A DNA stretch of 64,000 nt. It comes from Alisma plantago-aquatica. Its lineage: Eukaryota > Streptophyta > Magnoliopsida > Alismatales > Alismataceae. The notes beneath the pieces were generated by a model. That model did not search any database, was not told the origin of the DNA, and worked only from the letters and a program-made list of their open reading frames with translations. This document shows positions 26,000-38,444 of the stretch, piece after piece; position 1 is the first letter of the stretch, and each line of letters starts with the position of its first letter. The translations under genes were made by a program, and so were the position numbers. The stretch is from the NCBI GenBank assembly GCA_963693085.1, contig OY856409.1, positions 294,600,058 to 294,664,057 of the forward strand, read 5' to 3'.

Positions 26000-27268
26000 T
26001 GTAACATACTCGAATCTAAGTATGTAATTTAATTTTCCTTTTCTTAAGTCCACCCTTAATCATACGAGTAATAAATTATTTTTCCTTAAAACTAGATTAA
26101 CTAGGAGTATCAGGTTTAAGAAAAAATGTCACAAATAATCCATTAAGTAATGTTAGTGACTAAATTAAATAGTTAAGTCATCAATTCAAAGTTAATCGTA
26201 TAATTTCATTTACCAATTATAATTGACACTGTAAAGTTACTCTGAGTCTAGTTGAAGAAAGAAATTAAACAAATAAGAAATTATTATTAAATTGAATAAA
26301 TAAGTCACTAAATGTATTAGTTTAATGCTTGGCTTAAATGTAATAAAACAGAATATTAAACATACACTAATGGTAAAACTAACATTAAAATTAAGTTCTA
26401 CATGTCTTGTTTAGCCAACCTAATAAATTTTAGGCCAATGAAACGTTACTTGCCCTCCTAACAAATTGAATTGAATTTATAAGCTTTTAGTCATATTAAT
26501 AGAATCAATATTCTATTAAAGCTAGGTGAAAACGATGATCAGTCATGTAACTCCTTCTGCCCTCAGCGTTCGTCCCGCTCCCGACATCGCTCGCGCTCGC
26601 ACGACGTCTGCAACGACTGAACAACCGTTCATCGCACCCCCTTTTCTTCCGTTATTCCTCTTCCTTTCCCCTATCCTTCTTATTTCTTCTTGCCAGCCTT
26701 GCCTCTTCTCTTCCCTAACCTGTCGAACCCTAGCGCCCTTCCTCCAACACTGCGATGGTCATCTCGATGTCATTGTCTCTCTCTCCTTGCTGAACGGCGC
26801 ACAAGTATAGCCGCGTCTGTGTGCCTGGAAATCAACCCCCTTCATCTCATGCTCCAGCCACCTATGGCAGGACTAGATATATAGATGCAGCAGATACTGC
26901 TAGAACGGCTGGCGGCAGGGTGGACAAGCGCACAATTAGATGGCAGTGGCCACTGGAGTCGACGCCAGCCATATCAGGGCGCGAGACGGTGGCCTGCGGT
27001 GAAGCTATACCTTGCAGCGTCGTTGTCTGCATCCAGGTGACTGGCACAACGGAGGTAAAGAAGAAGAAGAGATGGTGTCTAGATGGTACTAGGAAGATGA
27101 AGGACGATTTGTTGATGAAGATCTAGAAGAGGCCGCAGCGGCATCAGGGCAAGAAAGCACACTGACGAGGCTCCATCAATTAGTGAAGGTACCGGCGTTG
27201 GTGTGGGAGGAGGTGGCCTACAGATGTATGTTGATTGTCGGTTCCAGTGGCATCCTCAGGAGGTGACG
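26000..27268 (+). repeat. 5' LTR of the LARD, part 1
   Basis: Matches the start of the 3' LTR (49592 onward) closely up to 26876. The GC-richer block from 26526 holds an open frame (MKTMISHVTPSALSVRP) present in both LTRs (50119 in the other). I see no domain and suspect it is not a gene. The last 392 bases (26877-27268) are inverted relative to the 3' LTR. The LTR resumes after the CACTA at 44893. Confidence 0.9.
26877..27268 (-). repeat. Inverted LTR segment abutting the CACTA end
   Basis: This 392-bp block is the reverse complement of 50475-50887 in the 3' LTR: here GATGCAGCAGATACTGCTAG onward, there CTAGCAGTATCTGCTGCATC. The right end of the inversion is exactly the base before the CACTA terminus. 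The length agrees: the 3' LTR counterpart is 413 bp including a private 25-bp tandem duplication, and this copy has 4 extra bases (ATAT) at the left joint. Confidence 0.9.
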
Positions 27269-27560
27269 CACTACTAGAAAACACTTCAACCATGACATAC
27301 AAGTATGTCATCTTTATCTTAATAGATGACATTGTTAATTGTCATGTACCTAATGTACGCCATCTTTTAAGCGTAATCTTTGTACTATGTAGGCTCTTCT
27401 AAAGTATGTCATCTATAGTTGGTTCCAAGTCTACTAAAGAATGTCAATAGGTGACAACAAACACCATCATCATCAGAATTAAAAGCAATATTTATAGCTG
27501 TCACCTATTTAATAAATGATGATGACATTTGTTGTCACCTAAACAATACAAATTGTATCA
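27269..27560. repeat. CACTA left terminal and subterminal region
   Basis: The terminal CACTACTAGAAAAC is followed by repeated ATGACATAC, TATGTCATCT, GTGACAAC and TGTCACCTA words in both orientations. In CACTA elements such words are binding sites for the element-encoded TNPA-type protein; here that is by analogy. Confidence 0.75.
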
Positions 27561-27978
27561 AAGATTACATGAATCATGATTCTTAGATAATTTTATGTTG
27601 AAGGCAATCAGAAATTTGATGTAATGTGACATACGGTGGCCAGAAAGAAGCAAAGATTTGACCAAAAAAGAAAGAAACAGAAGAATTTTATTAGAACTCA
27701 ATGTATACATTATCTCTTCTGTTGTATTTTCATTTCTATAAGTGACTAATGATTCAAATATACAACTATAATTACAACAACAGTACATTTTCATTTTACA
27801 ATGATTAGGACATCATTTCACAACTCATCTCTTCCTGCCGGTCCATCTTCCAAATGTAATATCAAAGAACGCAAGGTCACCTACCACGTAAGATGATCCA
27901 CCAGATCTTATCAGATCACCCTCTCCTCCTCCCAATAGATCGTTCACTAGTACCTCCACCCATTATCTTGAAGCGGAG

Positions 27979-28330
27979 ATGGCGACTCAAACTGATCAGC
28001 AGGCTGACAACGAGGGTGTGATAGTGGAGTCCCGGACCGAGTTCTCGTTCCCTAAGCAATTGGACGACGGGAAGGTTCTGGCGGTGTTGGGGCTAAGGAA
28101 GATGAACCTGATAGTCGCCAACCTGAAGATCTACGCCTTCGGTAAGTGTACCAATGCCTTTCAGTCCATACATTGATTCCTCTACCACACACAGCGTGCG
28201 CCGACATTCTATTTTGAAGATCTTCTGATCATATATATCCCTTGCTCTTCCAGCCGGCTTCATGGCCGCTTTCAGGTCTGTACGTCAACGACGTCGCGCT
28301 GGCAACTGTCCTCAAGGACAACACAATGGC
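27979..28330 (+). pseudogene. Captured CHI-fold (chalcone isomerase-like) gene fragment
   Basis: Exon 1 (27979-28140) encodes MATQTDQQADNEGVIVESRT and then F-P-K-Q-L-D-D-G-K with GLRKMNLIVANLKIYAF. A GTAAGT donor follows at 28141, and TTTCAG at 28271-28275 can serve as acceptor. Splicing them joins IYAF-G-LYVNDVALATVLKD in frame. The F-P-x-x-L-D-D-G-K...NLKIYAFG-x-Y motif resembles the non-catalytic chalcone-isomerase-like / fatty-acid-binding family, which acts in plastids. After about 28330 the similarity ends and the frame runs to a stop at 28437 without recognisable sequence, so at most about a third of the gene is present. The splice sites and reading frame are intact, suggesting recent capture. 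Family assignment is from memory of the motif. Confidence 0.5.
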
Positions 28331-28449
28331 TATTGCTCTCGCCGCCACACCTACAGTATACCTAGCCGGTCTCACCCTCTCATTTCCTAGATTGAGGACG
28401 AAACCTCCTCTATCTGTGCATGGGAGCAGGTCATTTTAACTCCAGCTTC

Positions 28450-28870
28450 CTAGGAGCAGTGAGTACTAGTGCCAACAACAACGGCAAGAACCAACTGCCG
28501 TGAACTTGTAGAGCGCTGAAGACATATGCAAGATCTCAATAGCACCAAGTACAACCAAAAACAAGGCGATGAACCACCCTTTCGTCTTCTGTAACCACAA
28601 AAGTTGGCTAATACAAAGAGTCTGCAGTCAATATCCAACATTTTAAAAGGAAAACTTTAATAACTTCTCAATTTATTTAATCGTGTAAAATTAGTAACTA
28701 AAATAATTGCAAAGTTTCATGCAAATCTAACTTCTGCTCATTACCTGGAATAGATTTGTAGAAAGTGTCATCCACGTTGCCGAGATACTTTGTAAAATAT
28801 GCTGCTTGACTGATGTATGCCAGAGAAACAATAGGTAACAAAATATCACAGTTCACTACACATAGATAAG
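28450..28870 (-). pseudogene. Captured HAK/KUP potassium transporter fragment
   Basis: Two minus-strand pieces in the right order for the family. The upstream piece (about 28870-28748) reads AYISQAAYFTKYLGNVDDTF and then YKSIP. It ends at a GTAATG donor-like site, and matches the A-Y-x-G-Q-A-A-Y-L-x-K block of HAK/KUP/KT transporters. The downstream piece (about 28610-28490) reads F-L-V-V-L-G-A-I-E-I-L-H-M-S-S-A-L-Y-K-F, matching the later I-E-x-x-Y-L-S-S-x-L-Y-K-F membrane segment. Intron-like AT-rich DNA separates them. Intact family members are multi-pass plasma-membrane or tonoplast K+ transporters; this is only two exon pieces, probably picked up by the CACTA. Confidence 0.6.
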
Positions 28871-28910
28871 GATGATGGGAGCAAAGGAGTACCCCCCTTA
28901 TCTCTTCCAA

Positions 28911-29451
28911 AGTGTTGCACCATGAACAACAGGATGAGGATGGCGGCAGAGATCTGCATATGTATACAATTGTGATCTTTAAATTTGAATAAAATTAAAT
29001 GAATCTTATATGTTATCTTTGTCTTTAAAGAGAATCGGATGAATCTTCTATCAGTTTGTACTTTCGGAGTTGTGAGTCAATTCTATGTAATAGTTGTTGG
29101 GTTTAAATTTAAATCATAATTAACTAGTGAGCAAGTTCTTAGAATTGAAGATGTACAAAAATGGAATCTGCCGTGATTACCTTGGTTCAGTAAGCTTGCT
29201 GCCTTGTAAATCCCACCAACCGCAGAGAGAATTGTATATTCATTCAATTAGATGGTGAGATCAAAGTTTGCCATGTTTCAGACACATGCCACATGGATTC
29301 AATTGTCCTCATAGATAAGAAATTAAACTAGTGAAATATTAGAGTTGGATTATCAATTATCATTAATTATCACTAATCATCATACCGGAGATGCAAGGGG
29401 TGGGGACGCCCCTAGACGAGTTCTTGCGGCTACCCCAGAGAAATCCCTTAG
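28911..29451. other. CACTA interior, no supported gene
   Basis: AT-rich with one GC-richer stretch (29390-29450) reading TPLDEFLRLPQRNPLVVVAN, possibly part of another captured exon continuing into the next feature. I do not recognise it. Confidence 0.3.
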
Positions 29452-29754
29452 TTGTTGTCGCTAATCTTTGTGGGAAGTACACCTCATGATGATTTCCTTT
29501 GCCTTGTTGATGCCTATGGACGTTGTAGAGAAATCCTTGTCATGCTCCAGCAGATCCAATTAGATGTTGAAGCTACAATGCGAAGGAAGGTAGAACTTGG
29601 ATCTCACTTCAAAGCCTTAGGGAAGGCTGAAAAGACCTGCAAATTAAGTGGGGAACCTGATGGTCGTGGAGATGGCGGCCACAGACTCACCACATGCTAT
29701 GATATTTGGTTGCAGAGCCATGAACAGACCTGCAAGTTAAGTTTAAATAGATAA
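29452..29754 (+). pseudogene. Unrecognised exon-like ORF in the CACTA
   Basis: A 100-codon frame with balanced, protein-like composition (STPHDDFLCLVDAYGRCREI, then a helix-like MLQQIQLDVEATMRRKVEL). It is less AT-rich than its surroundings and lies between other captured pieces. I cannot name a family. The C-terminal part after KTCKLSGEPDG looks random, so the real exon may end near 29645. Confidence 0.35.
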
Positions 29755-32700
29755 CTAGAGACATACACGTTATTCATCACATCTCCATTAGACTAATTCC
29801 ACAGGAGTAGTTATTAAAGGCAATAACTTAATGTAGTAATCTGAGTGTATCTCTATGGTGAATGTTAGATGAAATCACATGTATGACTTACCCAAGCTGA
29901 ACATATCTCGAGTCCTGCATAAGAGAGAATAGAGATGAATCTCTTGAACCCATGTCGTACTCTATAGCAGCCTTCCATAACTCTTAGTTAGGATAAAGAT
30001 TCTATCAACAATTATTATACACATGCTAAATGTTTGATCTTACAATTTATCCATTCAGTCTATGTGTCTTGCTCTTAAACAGTTGTTAGTGGCCCCCATG
30101 TTGAACACCTTGTGCTGGTGGATTCCAGCAAGGTCTCTGCTACCTTTATGAGATGTAGTCTGGCACCATTGACCAAGAGCTCTTGATCATCATAGGTTCA
30201 CATTCCTATCATTCTAGAAAAAAATAATTTCAAACTGAAACTCAACCATAGCATGAGGCTTCAACTCCTTTAGTAACAATAGCTAGAGCAAATTAACAAG
30301 AATCAACATGGAACCACAAAAACAGGTATGATAAGCGTGACGCTTGAAAGCATAGCAAACTATACCATAAATCTCCAAAGATTGATTGACATTTTAGTAA
30401 ACAATACATACCAAGGCAGCCACTTCTCACACTATAGTCCATCAGCAACCACATGACATTAGAACACGTTCTCATAGAATATCAGATCATGTACCACTCA
30501 TTCACTACACACAAAGCAGACTATAGTTGCACCTCCACAAACTCCAACACAACAGCAAAAACAAGTATACCATAAGGGGCCCTTCGGAGTAGGTGACCGA
30601 GAATCCCATTAGTTAGTGTATGAAAAGTTATATCGATCAGTGTTAGTGATTAGTTTTGTATTTAGAATACCAGGCACATTAATAAATTGACAGTCTTCAA
30701 ATCACACCTATTTCGGCAGAATTTAAAACTGCCGCTTCCAGCTTGCTCTTTTGCCGACGAGGACAGCCTGAAAACTGGCATCCTACCTGGCTGTTCTAGC
30801 GTCCTACCCGTATGGTGCTTAGAGAAGTAAAGCATCAAACAGATTTAAAGGTGTATAACTACTGCAGTTCAGATCACACAACCCGAACAACCCCTAATAG
30901 ACCCTTGCATGAAACTCGAGACTTTAAAGCATCAACAAAAGTATACACAAAATTCTGATTTAGACTTTAGAGTGTTATATATATATACAACATAATATGA
31001 TTGCTCTTTTTTTACCTCACCGTACATGGTATAGTCATACATAAAAAGATAGCTGAGATGAAGATAATGATAATATGAGTTGTGGTTTGGGTCAACAACT
31101 TGTAGAAATGGGTGAATGATAAGAAAAAAATAAAATTCGAGACATGTAGATATCACATGAACATGTTAGGATCAAAACTTAACATGCATTCTATGACACT
31201 AAAGAAGCATACTCATCTCATATTAAAGTACGAAATCAGTCAAACTAGATTAATATAAAGAGTAAACATCTACCATGATAGTAGGAACATCCTGCACTCT
31301 CACAACATCTACACTAGAATCTAAAGCCAACGAAATTCCTTGCCTCCCAATACAAAAAGAATCTACAATATCCAAATTTGTTCCAAGATCAGTATAGAGA
31401 AAATAAGATTGAAAGAGTTCCATGTAAGAAAAAGTGAGTAAGAACAGAACACATTATGACAATCATTGCAACTTGAATTGTTCCCTACAAGAATGGCCAC
31501 TCAAACTGATTATGGGTTCTCATTCATGGCAGAAAATAAAGCTTAAACAGCCATTCATCATATATTGAAGATGATACAAAACACCATACACCTTGAGACA
31601 ACCACTGGAGAGTAGCAATCACTAAGGAAATGCAACAACTAGGGAACATAGAAGCTAAAGACATTTGATACATAGAACCATTAAAATGCTATTTAGATTG
31701 GGAGAGAGAGGTTTCTAACACATTTTTTCGAACATGTCTCCTACGTTGGTGATAACAGAATTGATAAACGTATACAAAGGAAAATAAAAGGATAAGCATT
31801 GAAAATAAGCAAAAGCTGCAACCTTAGAGAGCCCTCAAACTCGCACAGAGCATTCGGGGGTGGGGGGGCAGTGTCTGCAGCCTCCATTCCCAAGTCAAGA
31901 GTCATGTCTTTACGATGTACTAGGCTGTAGAGGCATCCAGGGTGCCTTGCTTCTGCCGATTCCTGCTTTAGGATCATATTTTCCCTCCAACTCAGCTACG
32001 TAATGAATGACGCCGCCATCACACTTGGTAAGATCACGACCCCCTCTTTGGATCTCAGAGGATGTGAAGCAAGAATAAAAAGGGGGCAGAGGAGACGAAA
32101 TCGTAAGTGGGAGGGTGTGGAGGACCGAAGAGAAGGTTTGGTCACGCAGGTGTGGGGGTGCACAAGCCTTAGATCCAGAGTAGGGCGGGGGGGCATAGAG
32201 CCAGAGTTGGGGTTAGGGGTGCAGATCAGGAGAAGGTGACGGAAGCCGAGGGAGGAAGATGAGGAATTTCCGGCGGGGGCGAGGTCTGTGAGGAGTCGGA
32301 ACAGGGGTTACGCGCCGGGATATTAGTGTGTGCGTGGTGAGACCGTGAGAGTGGGTACGATGTCTCGCTTAAATTTAGGAGTGTCATTAAAATTGCACAG
32401 TCTGGGCTATATTTTAATTTCTATTTTAGTAATACCCTCGTTACCAATAATTGAGAGGGATAAAGTCGTTTTCTTCCAATATCTTCGGTCCAAAAAAATT
32501 ATAAATTTATATAATCATCCCTAAAGATCCAAACAACATTGAAGAGTTCTGAGAGTTCTATTTTCATATAACATTTAGTTTATGTGTACATGTTAGTTAA
32601 TCTTACCCAGATAAAAATTTTACAAATGGTTGAGGGTTGTTTGTACCCAGATAAAAAGATAGCACATAATGGGAAGCACTATAGATCACCCACTCATCCT

Positions 32701-33099
32701 CGTCATTATCATAAATTCCTTGTGATGAGGTAACACAAGTATAAATTCACCCTTGTAAACCATCCTTCAACATGGTGGATTCAACAAGGAGGACGACTAC
32801 TAGGGGTTATAGTCTGTTATTCGAAGCTAGGGATTCCACAATAATGGTGGATTTTCAACTGCAAATGAGGCCATCTAAATTCTAGGTCTCTAGTATCAGC
32901 AAGCTCTTCTAAACATATGATTGTGGAGAGGAAATGTTTAGAATGAACACAAAGTCTAGGGCATTAAAAGAATTCCAACTTATAATGGTGCCAAAAGATT
33001 TGGGGTACATGGATAAACATCCATTGTAGACCAATTTCACAATTGTGACACTATCTTGTGGTACTTGCAACAATTGCGGCACTGGCTTTCTAGCTTGCA
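29755..33099. other. CACTA interior with scattered exon-like islands
   Basis: Mostly AT-rich non-coding. The minus strand at 31405-31264 reads TDLGTNLDIVDSFCIGRQGI and then SLALDSSVDVVRVQDVPTIM without a stop, and is probably captured coding sequence of unknown family. The block 31990-32340 is GC-rich with overlapping frames on both strands. It resembles a captured promoter, 5' leader or first-exon region, but I recognise no domain. A minus-strand piece at 30070-30200 may also be exonic. Nothing else is supported. Confidence 0.35.
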
Positions 33100-36000
33100 A
33101 TACTCACTACATGGGCTTATGATAAGCCCTTGTAAATGCATTTGGGTGAAGTTTAGGCCCATATCATGACAATGTCCTCTCACGCCAAGTCTTTGAAAAT
33201 ACATTTGAGAGGTGTTATGGCACATATGATGACAATGTCATCTCACAATAAGTCCTTAAAAATATATTTGGGAGGTGTCAGATCCCATATCATGACAACG
33301 TTCTCTCACAACAAGTCCATGAAAATGCATTTGGGAAGTGTCAGGGTCTATATGATGACAAATTTCATCTCACATCAAGTCCCTAAAAATGCAATTGGGA
33401 GGTTCCATGACTCAGATCATGATAATGTCCTTGTACAACATGTCCCTTTAAATGCATTAAGGAGGAGCCATGGCTCATATATTGACAACGTCATCTCATA
33501 ATAAGTCCCTGAAAATGCATTTGGGAGGTACCATGGCACATATGATGACACTGTCATCTCACATTAAGTCCTTAAAAATGTATTTTGGTGGTGTCAGATC
33601 CCATATCATGACAACGTCCTCTCACAACAAGTCCATGAAAATGTATTTGGGAGGTGTCAGGGCCCATTTTAAAACAAATGTTATCTCACATCAAGTTCCT
33701 AAAAATGCATTTGGGAGGTACCACGACCCATATCATGATAGTGTCCTTTTACAACATGTCCCTTCAAATGCATTTGGGAGGTGTCAGGGCCCATTTAAAG
33801 GCATATGTTATCTCACATCAAGTCCCTAAAAATGCATTTGGGAGGTGCTATGACTGATATCTCACAATGCAACATCGCAAATGTCTCCACGACGTACGTC
33901 GTGACCATGATAGAACAGTGTTAAAGCAATGCGTCACAACCAACATTACATGTAGGCTTCACGACCAACACAACGTCATGACCCACCCTCACATCACAAA
34001 GTCACAATCGCAAAAAATGTAGCGTCGCGATCAGACCAAAGCAAAGTGTCACGTCCAGAAGTAGACCAAACCATCATGATTGAAACAAGGCCAACCATCA
34101 CAACCAAAACCATCTCAAGTCCTTGAAAATACATTTGTGAGGTGTCATGGCACATATGATGATAATTTCATCTCATAATAAGTCCTTAAAAATACATTTG
34201 GGAGGTGTCAGGTTCCATATTATGACAATGTCCTCTCACAACAAATCTATTAAAATGCATTTGGGAGGTGTCAGGGCCCATTTCAAGACAAAACCTCACA
34301 TCAAGTTCTTAAAAATGCATTTTGGAGGTGCCATGACCCATATCGTGATAATGTCCCTTCACAACATGTCCCTTCAAATGCATTAAGAAGGATACATGGC
34401 CCATATATTGGCAGTTTCCTCTCATAATAAGTCCCTAAAAATGCAATTCGGTGAAGTTTGGGCCTATATCATGACAATGTCCCATCATGCCAAGTCCTTG
34501 AAAATACATTTGCGAGGTGCCATCACACATATGATGACAATTTCATCTCATAGTAAGTCCTTAAAAATGCATTTAGGCGGTGTCAGGTCCCATATCATGA
34601 CAACTTCCTCTCATAATAAGTCCATCAAAATGCATTTGGGAGGTGTTAGGGCCAATATCATGACAAATGTTATCTCACATCAAGTCCCTAAAAATGCATT
34701 AATATCATGAAAAATGTTATCTCACATCAAGTCCCTAAAAATACATTTGGGAGGTGCCATGACCCATATCGTGATAGTGTCCTTTCACAACATGTCCCTT
34801 CAAATGAATTAAGGAGGATACATGGCCCATATATTGGTAGTGTCATCTCATAATAAGTCCCTACAAATACATTTCGATGAAGTTTGGGCCCATATCATGA
34901 CAATGTCCTCTCACGCCAAGTCTTTGAAATTACATTTGGGAGGTGCCATGGCATATATGATGACAATATTATCTCACAGTAAGTCCTTAAAAATGCATTT
35001 GGGAGGTATTAGATACCGGCCCACACAACATTCTATTCAAATCATCTGTCACTTTGCTCGGCGGGAGCATGTGTAAAAGAGGAAACACGGCTATATTATG
35101 TTATTGGAATTGAATTCATACTAGAATGAAACAAGGCCAACCATCACAATCAAAACAACACCAACTGTCTCAACCTCAAACGCAGATGGTGTACTTCTTT
35201 CTCAACCCAAAACACAAGAGAAATGACAATCTTGACCAAAACAAGACCCAACAACCCATGTCACGATAGTGTCCTTTCACAACATGTCCCTCTAAATGCT
35301 TTTGGGAGATGTCAGGGCCCATTTCAAGACAAATATCTTCTCACGCCAAGTCCTTGAAAATACATTTGGGAGGTGTCATCACACATATGATGACAATGTC
35401 ATCTCATAATAAGTCCTTAAAAATGCATTTGGGTGGTGTCCGGTCCCATATCATGACAACGTCCTCTCATAACAAGTCCATCAAAATGCATTTGGGATGT
35501 GTCAGGGCCCATTTCATGACAAATGTCACGACTAATATTGTGATAGCGTCCTTTCACAACATGTCCCTTCAAATGCATTAAGGAGGTTACATAGCCCATA
35601 TATTGGCAACGTCCTCTCATAATAAGTCCCTAAAAATGCATTTCAATGAAGTTTGGGCCATATCATGACAATTCCCTCTCACGCCAAGTCCTTGAAAATA
35701 CATTTGGGAGGTGTCATCGCACATATGATGACAATGTCATCTCATAATAAGTCCGTAAAATGCATTTGGGTGGTGTCAGGTCCAATTTCATGACAACATC
35801 CTCTCATAACAAGTCCATCAAAATCCATTTAGGAGGTGTCAGGGCCCATATCATGACAAATTCCGTGACAAATATTGTGATAGTCCTTTTACAACATGTC
35901 CCTTCAAATGCATTTCAATGAAGTTTGGGCTCATATCATGACAACCTTCTCTCATACATGTCCATCAAAATGCATTTGGGAGGTGTCAGGGCCCATACCA

Positions 36001-38444
36001 TGACAAATGTTATCGCACATCAAGTCCCTAAAAATTCTTTTGGGAGGTTCCACGAACAATATTGTGATAGTTTCCTTTCACAACATGTCCCTTCAAATGT
36101 ATTAAGGAGGATACATAGCCCATATATCAGTAGCGTCCTCTTATAATAAGTCCCTAAAAATGCATTTCGGTGAAGTTTGGGCCATATCAAGACAAATGTT
36201 GTCTCACGCCAAGTCCTTGAAAATACATTTGAGAGGTGCCATCACACATGATGGCAATGTCATCTCACAATAAATCCTTAAAAATGCATTTGGGTGGTGT
36301 CAGGTCCCATTTCATGACGACGTCCTCTCATAATAAGTCCATCAAAATGCATTTGGGAGGTGTCAGGGCCCATTTCAAGACAAATGTTATCTCACATCAA
36401 GTCCTTAAAAATGCATTTGTGAGGTGCCATGAATCATTTCTCACAATGAAAAATCATGACTATCTCCACAATGCATGTTGTGACCGCGATAGAACATGAT
36501 ACAACATACACTCCAATTCCTCCTAGAAGCTAAGTGTCATCAAACATCTTAAAGCAACTCCATGAAAATGCATTTGAGAGGAGACATGGCCCATACCATG
36601 AGAGTGTCCTCTCAAACCAACTCCCTAAAATGCATTTGTGTGGAGCCATGGTCCATATTGTGCCAGTAACCTCTTGCACCAAGTCCCTAGAAATGTATTT
36701 GTGTGGTGTCATGCCCTTATCATGACAATGTCCTCTCACATTAACTCACAAAAATTGCATTTGGGATGAATATTGTGTCAGTTTCCTCTCACAACAAGTT
36801 TCAAGTGAAAATGGGAGGTGCCATGGCACATATGATGACAATGTCCTCTCAAATTTGGGCCTCTATCATGACAATGTCCTCTCATGCCAAGTCCTTGAAA
36901 ATACATATCAGAGGTGCCATGGCACATATGATGATAATGTCATCTCACAGTAAGTTCTTAAAAATACATTTGGGAGGTGTCAAGTCCCATATCATGACAA
37001 CGTCCTATCACAACAAGTCCATGAAAATGCATTTGGGAGGTGTCAGGGCCCATATCATAACAAATGTTATCTCACATCAAGTCCCTAAATATGCATTTGG
37101 GAGGTTTCACGACCCATATCATGATAGTGTCCTTCATAACATGTCCCTTCAAATGCATTATGGAGGATACATGGCCCATATCATGATAGTGTCCTTCATA
37201 ACATGTCCCTTCAAATAAATAGAATCAGGGCCCATACTCCATTTCTATGGACCTTGTTCTCAAAAATGTATCTGGAGGAGCCAAGCCCCCTATCATGATA
37301 GTCTTTTCTCACTACAAGTCCCTTGAAATTCATTTGTGAGGATCCAGGGATCATATCATGATAGTGTCCTCTCACAATAAGTCCCCAAAAATTCATTTGA
37401 GTGTATTTGGGGCCCATATAATTACAAATGTTGTCTCACAGTAAGTCCCAAAAAATGCATTTGGGAGGAGCCACGACCCATATCATGATAATGTCCTCTC
37501 ATAAAAGTTCCATAGAAATGGATTATGGAGGATCCAAGGCCCATATCATGGCATTGTACTCTCACATAAAGTCTCTATAAATGCATTCGGGAGGAGACAT
37601 GTCACATATCATGACAGTGTCCTCTCATAGAAAGTCCCTAGAAATGTATTAGGGAGGACCCACGACCCATATCATGACAATGTCTGCTCACATCAAGTCT
37701 CTAAGAATGAATTTGTGAGGAGTCGCAACCCATATCATGATGTTGTCCTCTCACATCATGTCCCCAAAAATGCTTTTAGGAAGAACTATGGCTCATCTCA
37801 TGAAAGTGTCTTCTCATAACAAGTCTCTGAAAATGAATTTGGGAGGTGCTTGGACCCATATCATGAGAAATGTCCTCTCATAGCAAGTCTTTAACAATTC
37901 ATTTAGGAGGATCCACAACCTATATCATGGCATTGAGCTCTTACAACAACTCCTTAAAAATGCATTAAGGAGGATCTAGTGCCCATATCTTGACAATGTC
38001 GTTTCACAACAAATCTTTACAATTGCATTTGGCTAGATTTGGGGCCCATATCACCACAATGTCCTCTCACAACAAGTCCCTAAAAATGCATTTGGGAGGT
38101 GTCATGGCCCATATCATGATAGTGTCATCTAAAAACAAGTCCCTCAAAATGCATTTGGGATGAGCTAAGACCCATATTATGATAGTGATGTCTCACAACA
38201 AGTCCCTAAAATTGAATTTGTGAGGGGTCAGGGCTCATATCATGATCTTTTCTTCTCACAACAAGTCCCTAAAATTCTTTTGAGAGGAGTCAATGCCCAT
38301 TTCATGAAAATGTCCTCTCACAACAAGTCTCTGAAAATACAATTTTGAGGAACTTGGGCCCATATCATGACAAATGTCATCGCATATCAAGTCTCTAACA
38401 ATTCATTTAGGAGGATCTATGACATATATCATAACATTGAGCTC
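33100..38444 (+). repeat. 63-bp minisatellite array (main block)
   Basis: About 80 copies of a 63-bp unit whose core is CCCATATCATGACAATGTCC, CTCTCACAACAAGTCC, CTAAAAATGCATTTGGGAGG. The period was measured at 33231, 33294 and 33357. Since 63 is 21 codons, frames stay open on both strands and give false ORFs with 21-residue repeats (for example SHNKSLKMHLGGV). Non-unit spacers at 33860-34110, 35020-35260 and 36430-36530 interrupt the array. The first and third are related to each other, which implies larger duplications. The right-hand half (from about 37200) is more diverged. Confidence 0.92.

Noticed and set aside
26526..26810. Open frame in the GC-rich part of the LARD LTR as a gene
   Set aside because: It is present in both LTRs but differs in sequence and length between them, and has no recognisable domain.
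32003..32239. Arg/Gly-rich open frame in the CACTA
   Set aside because: High GC and overlapping frames on both strands fit a captured promoter or leader; no domain is visible.
33166..37218. Many open frames with 21-residue repeats on both strands
   Set aside because: They follow from the 63-bp (21-codon) period of a non-coding minisatellite.
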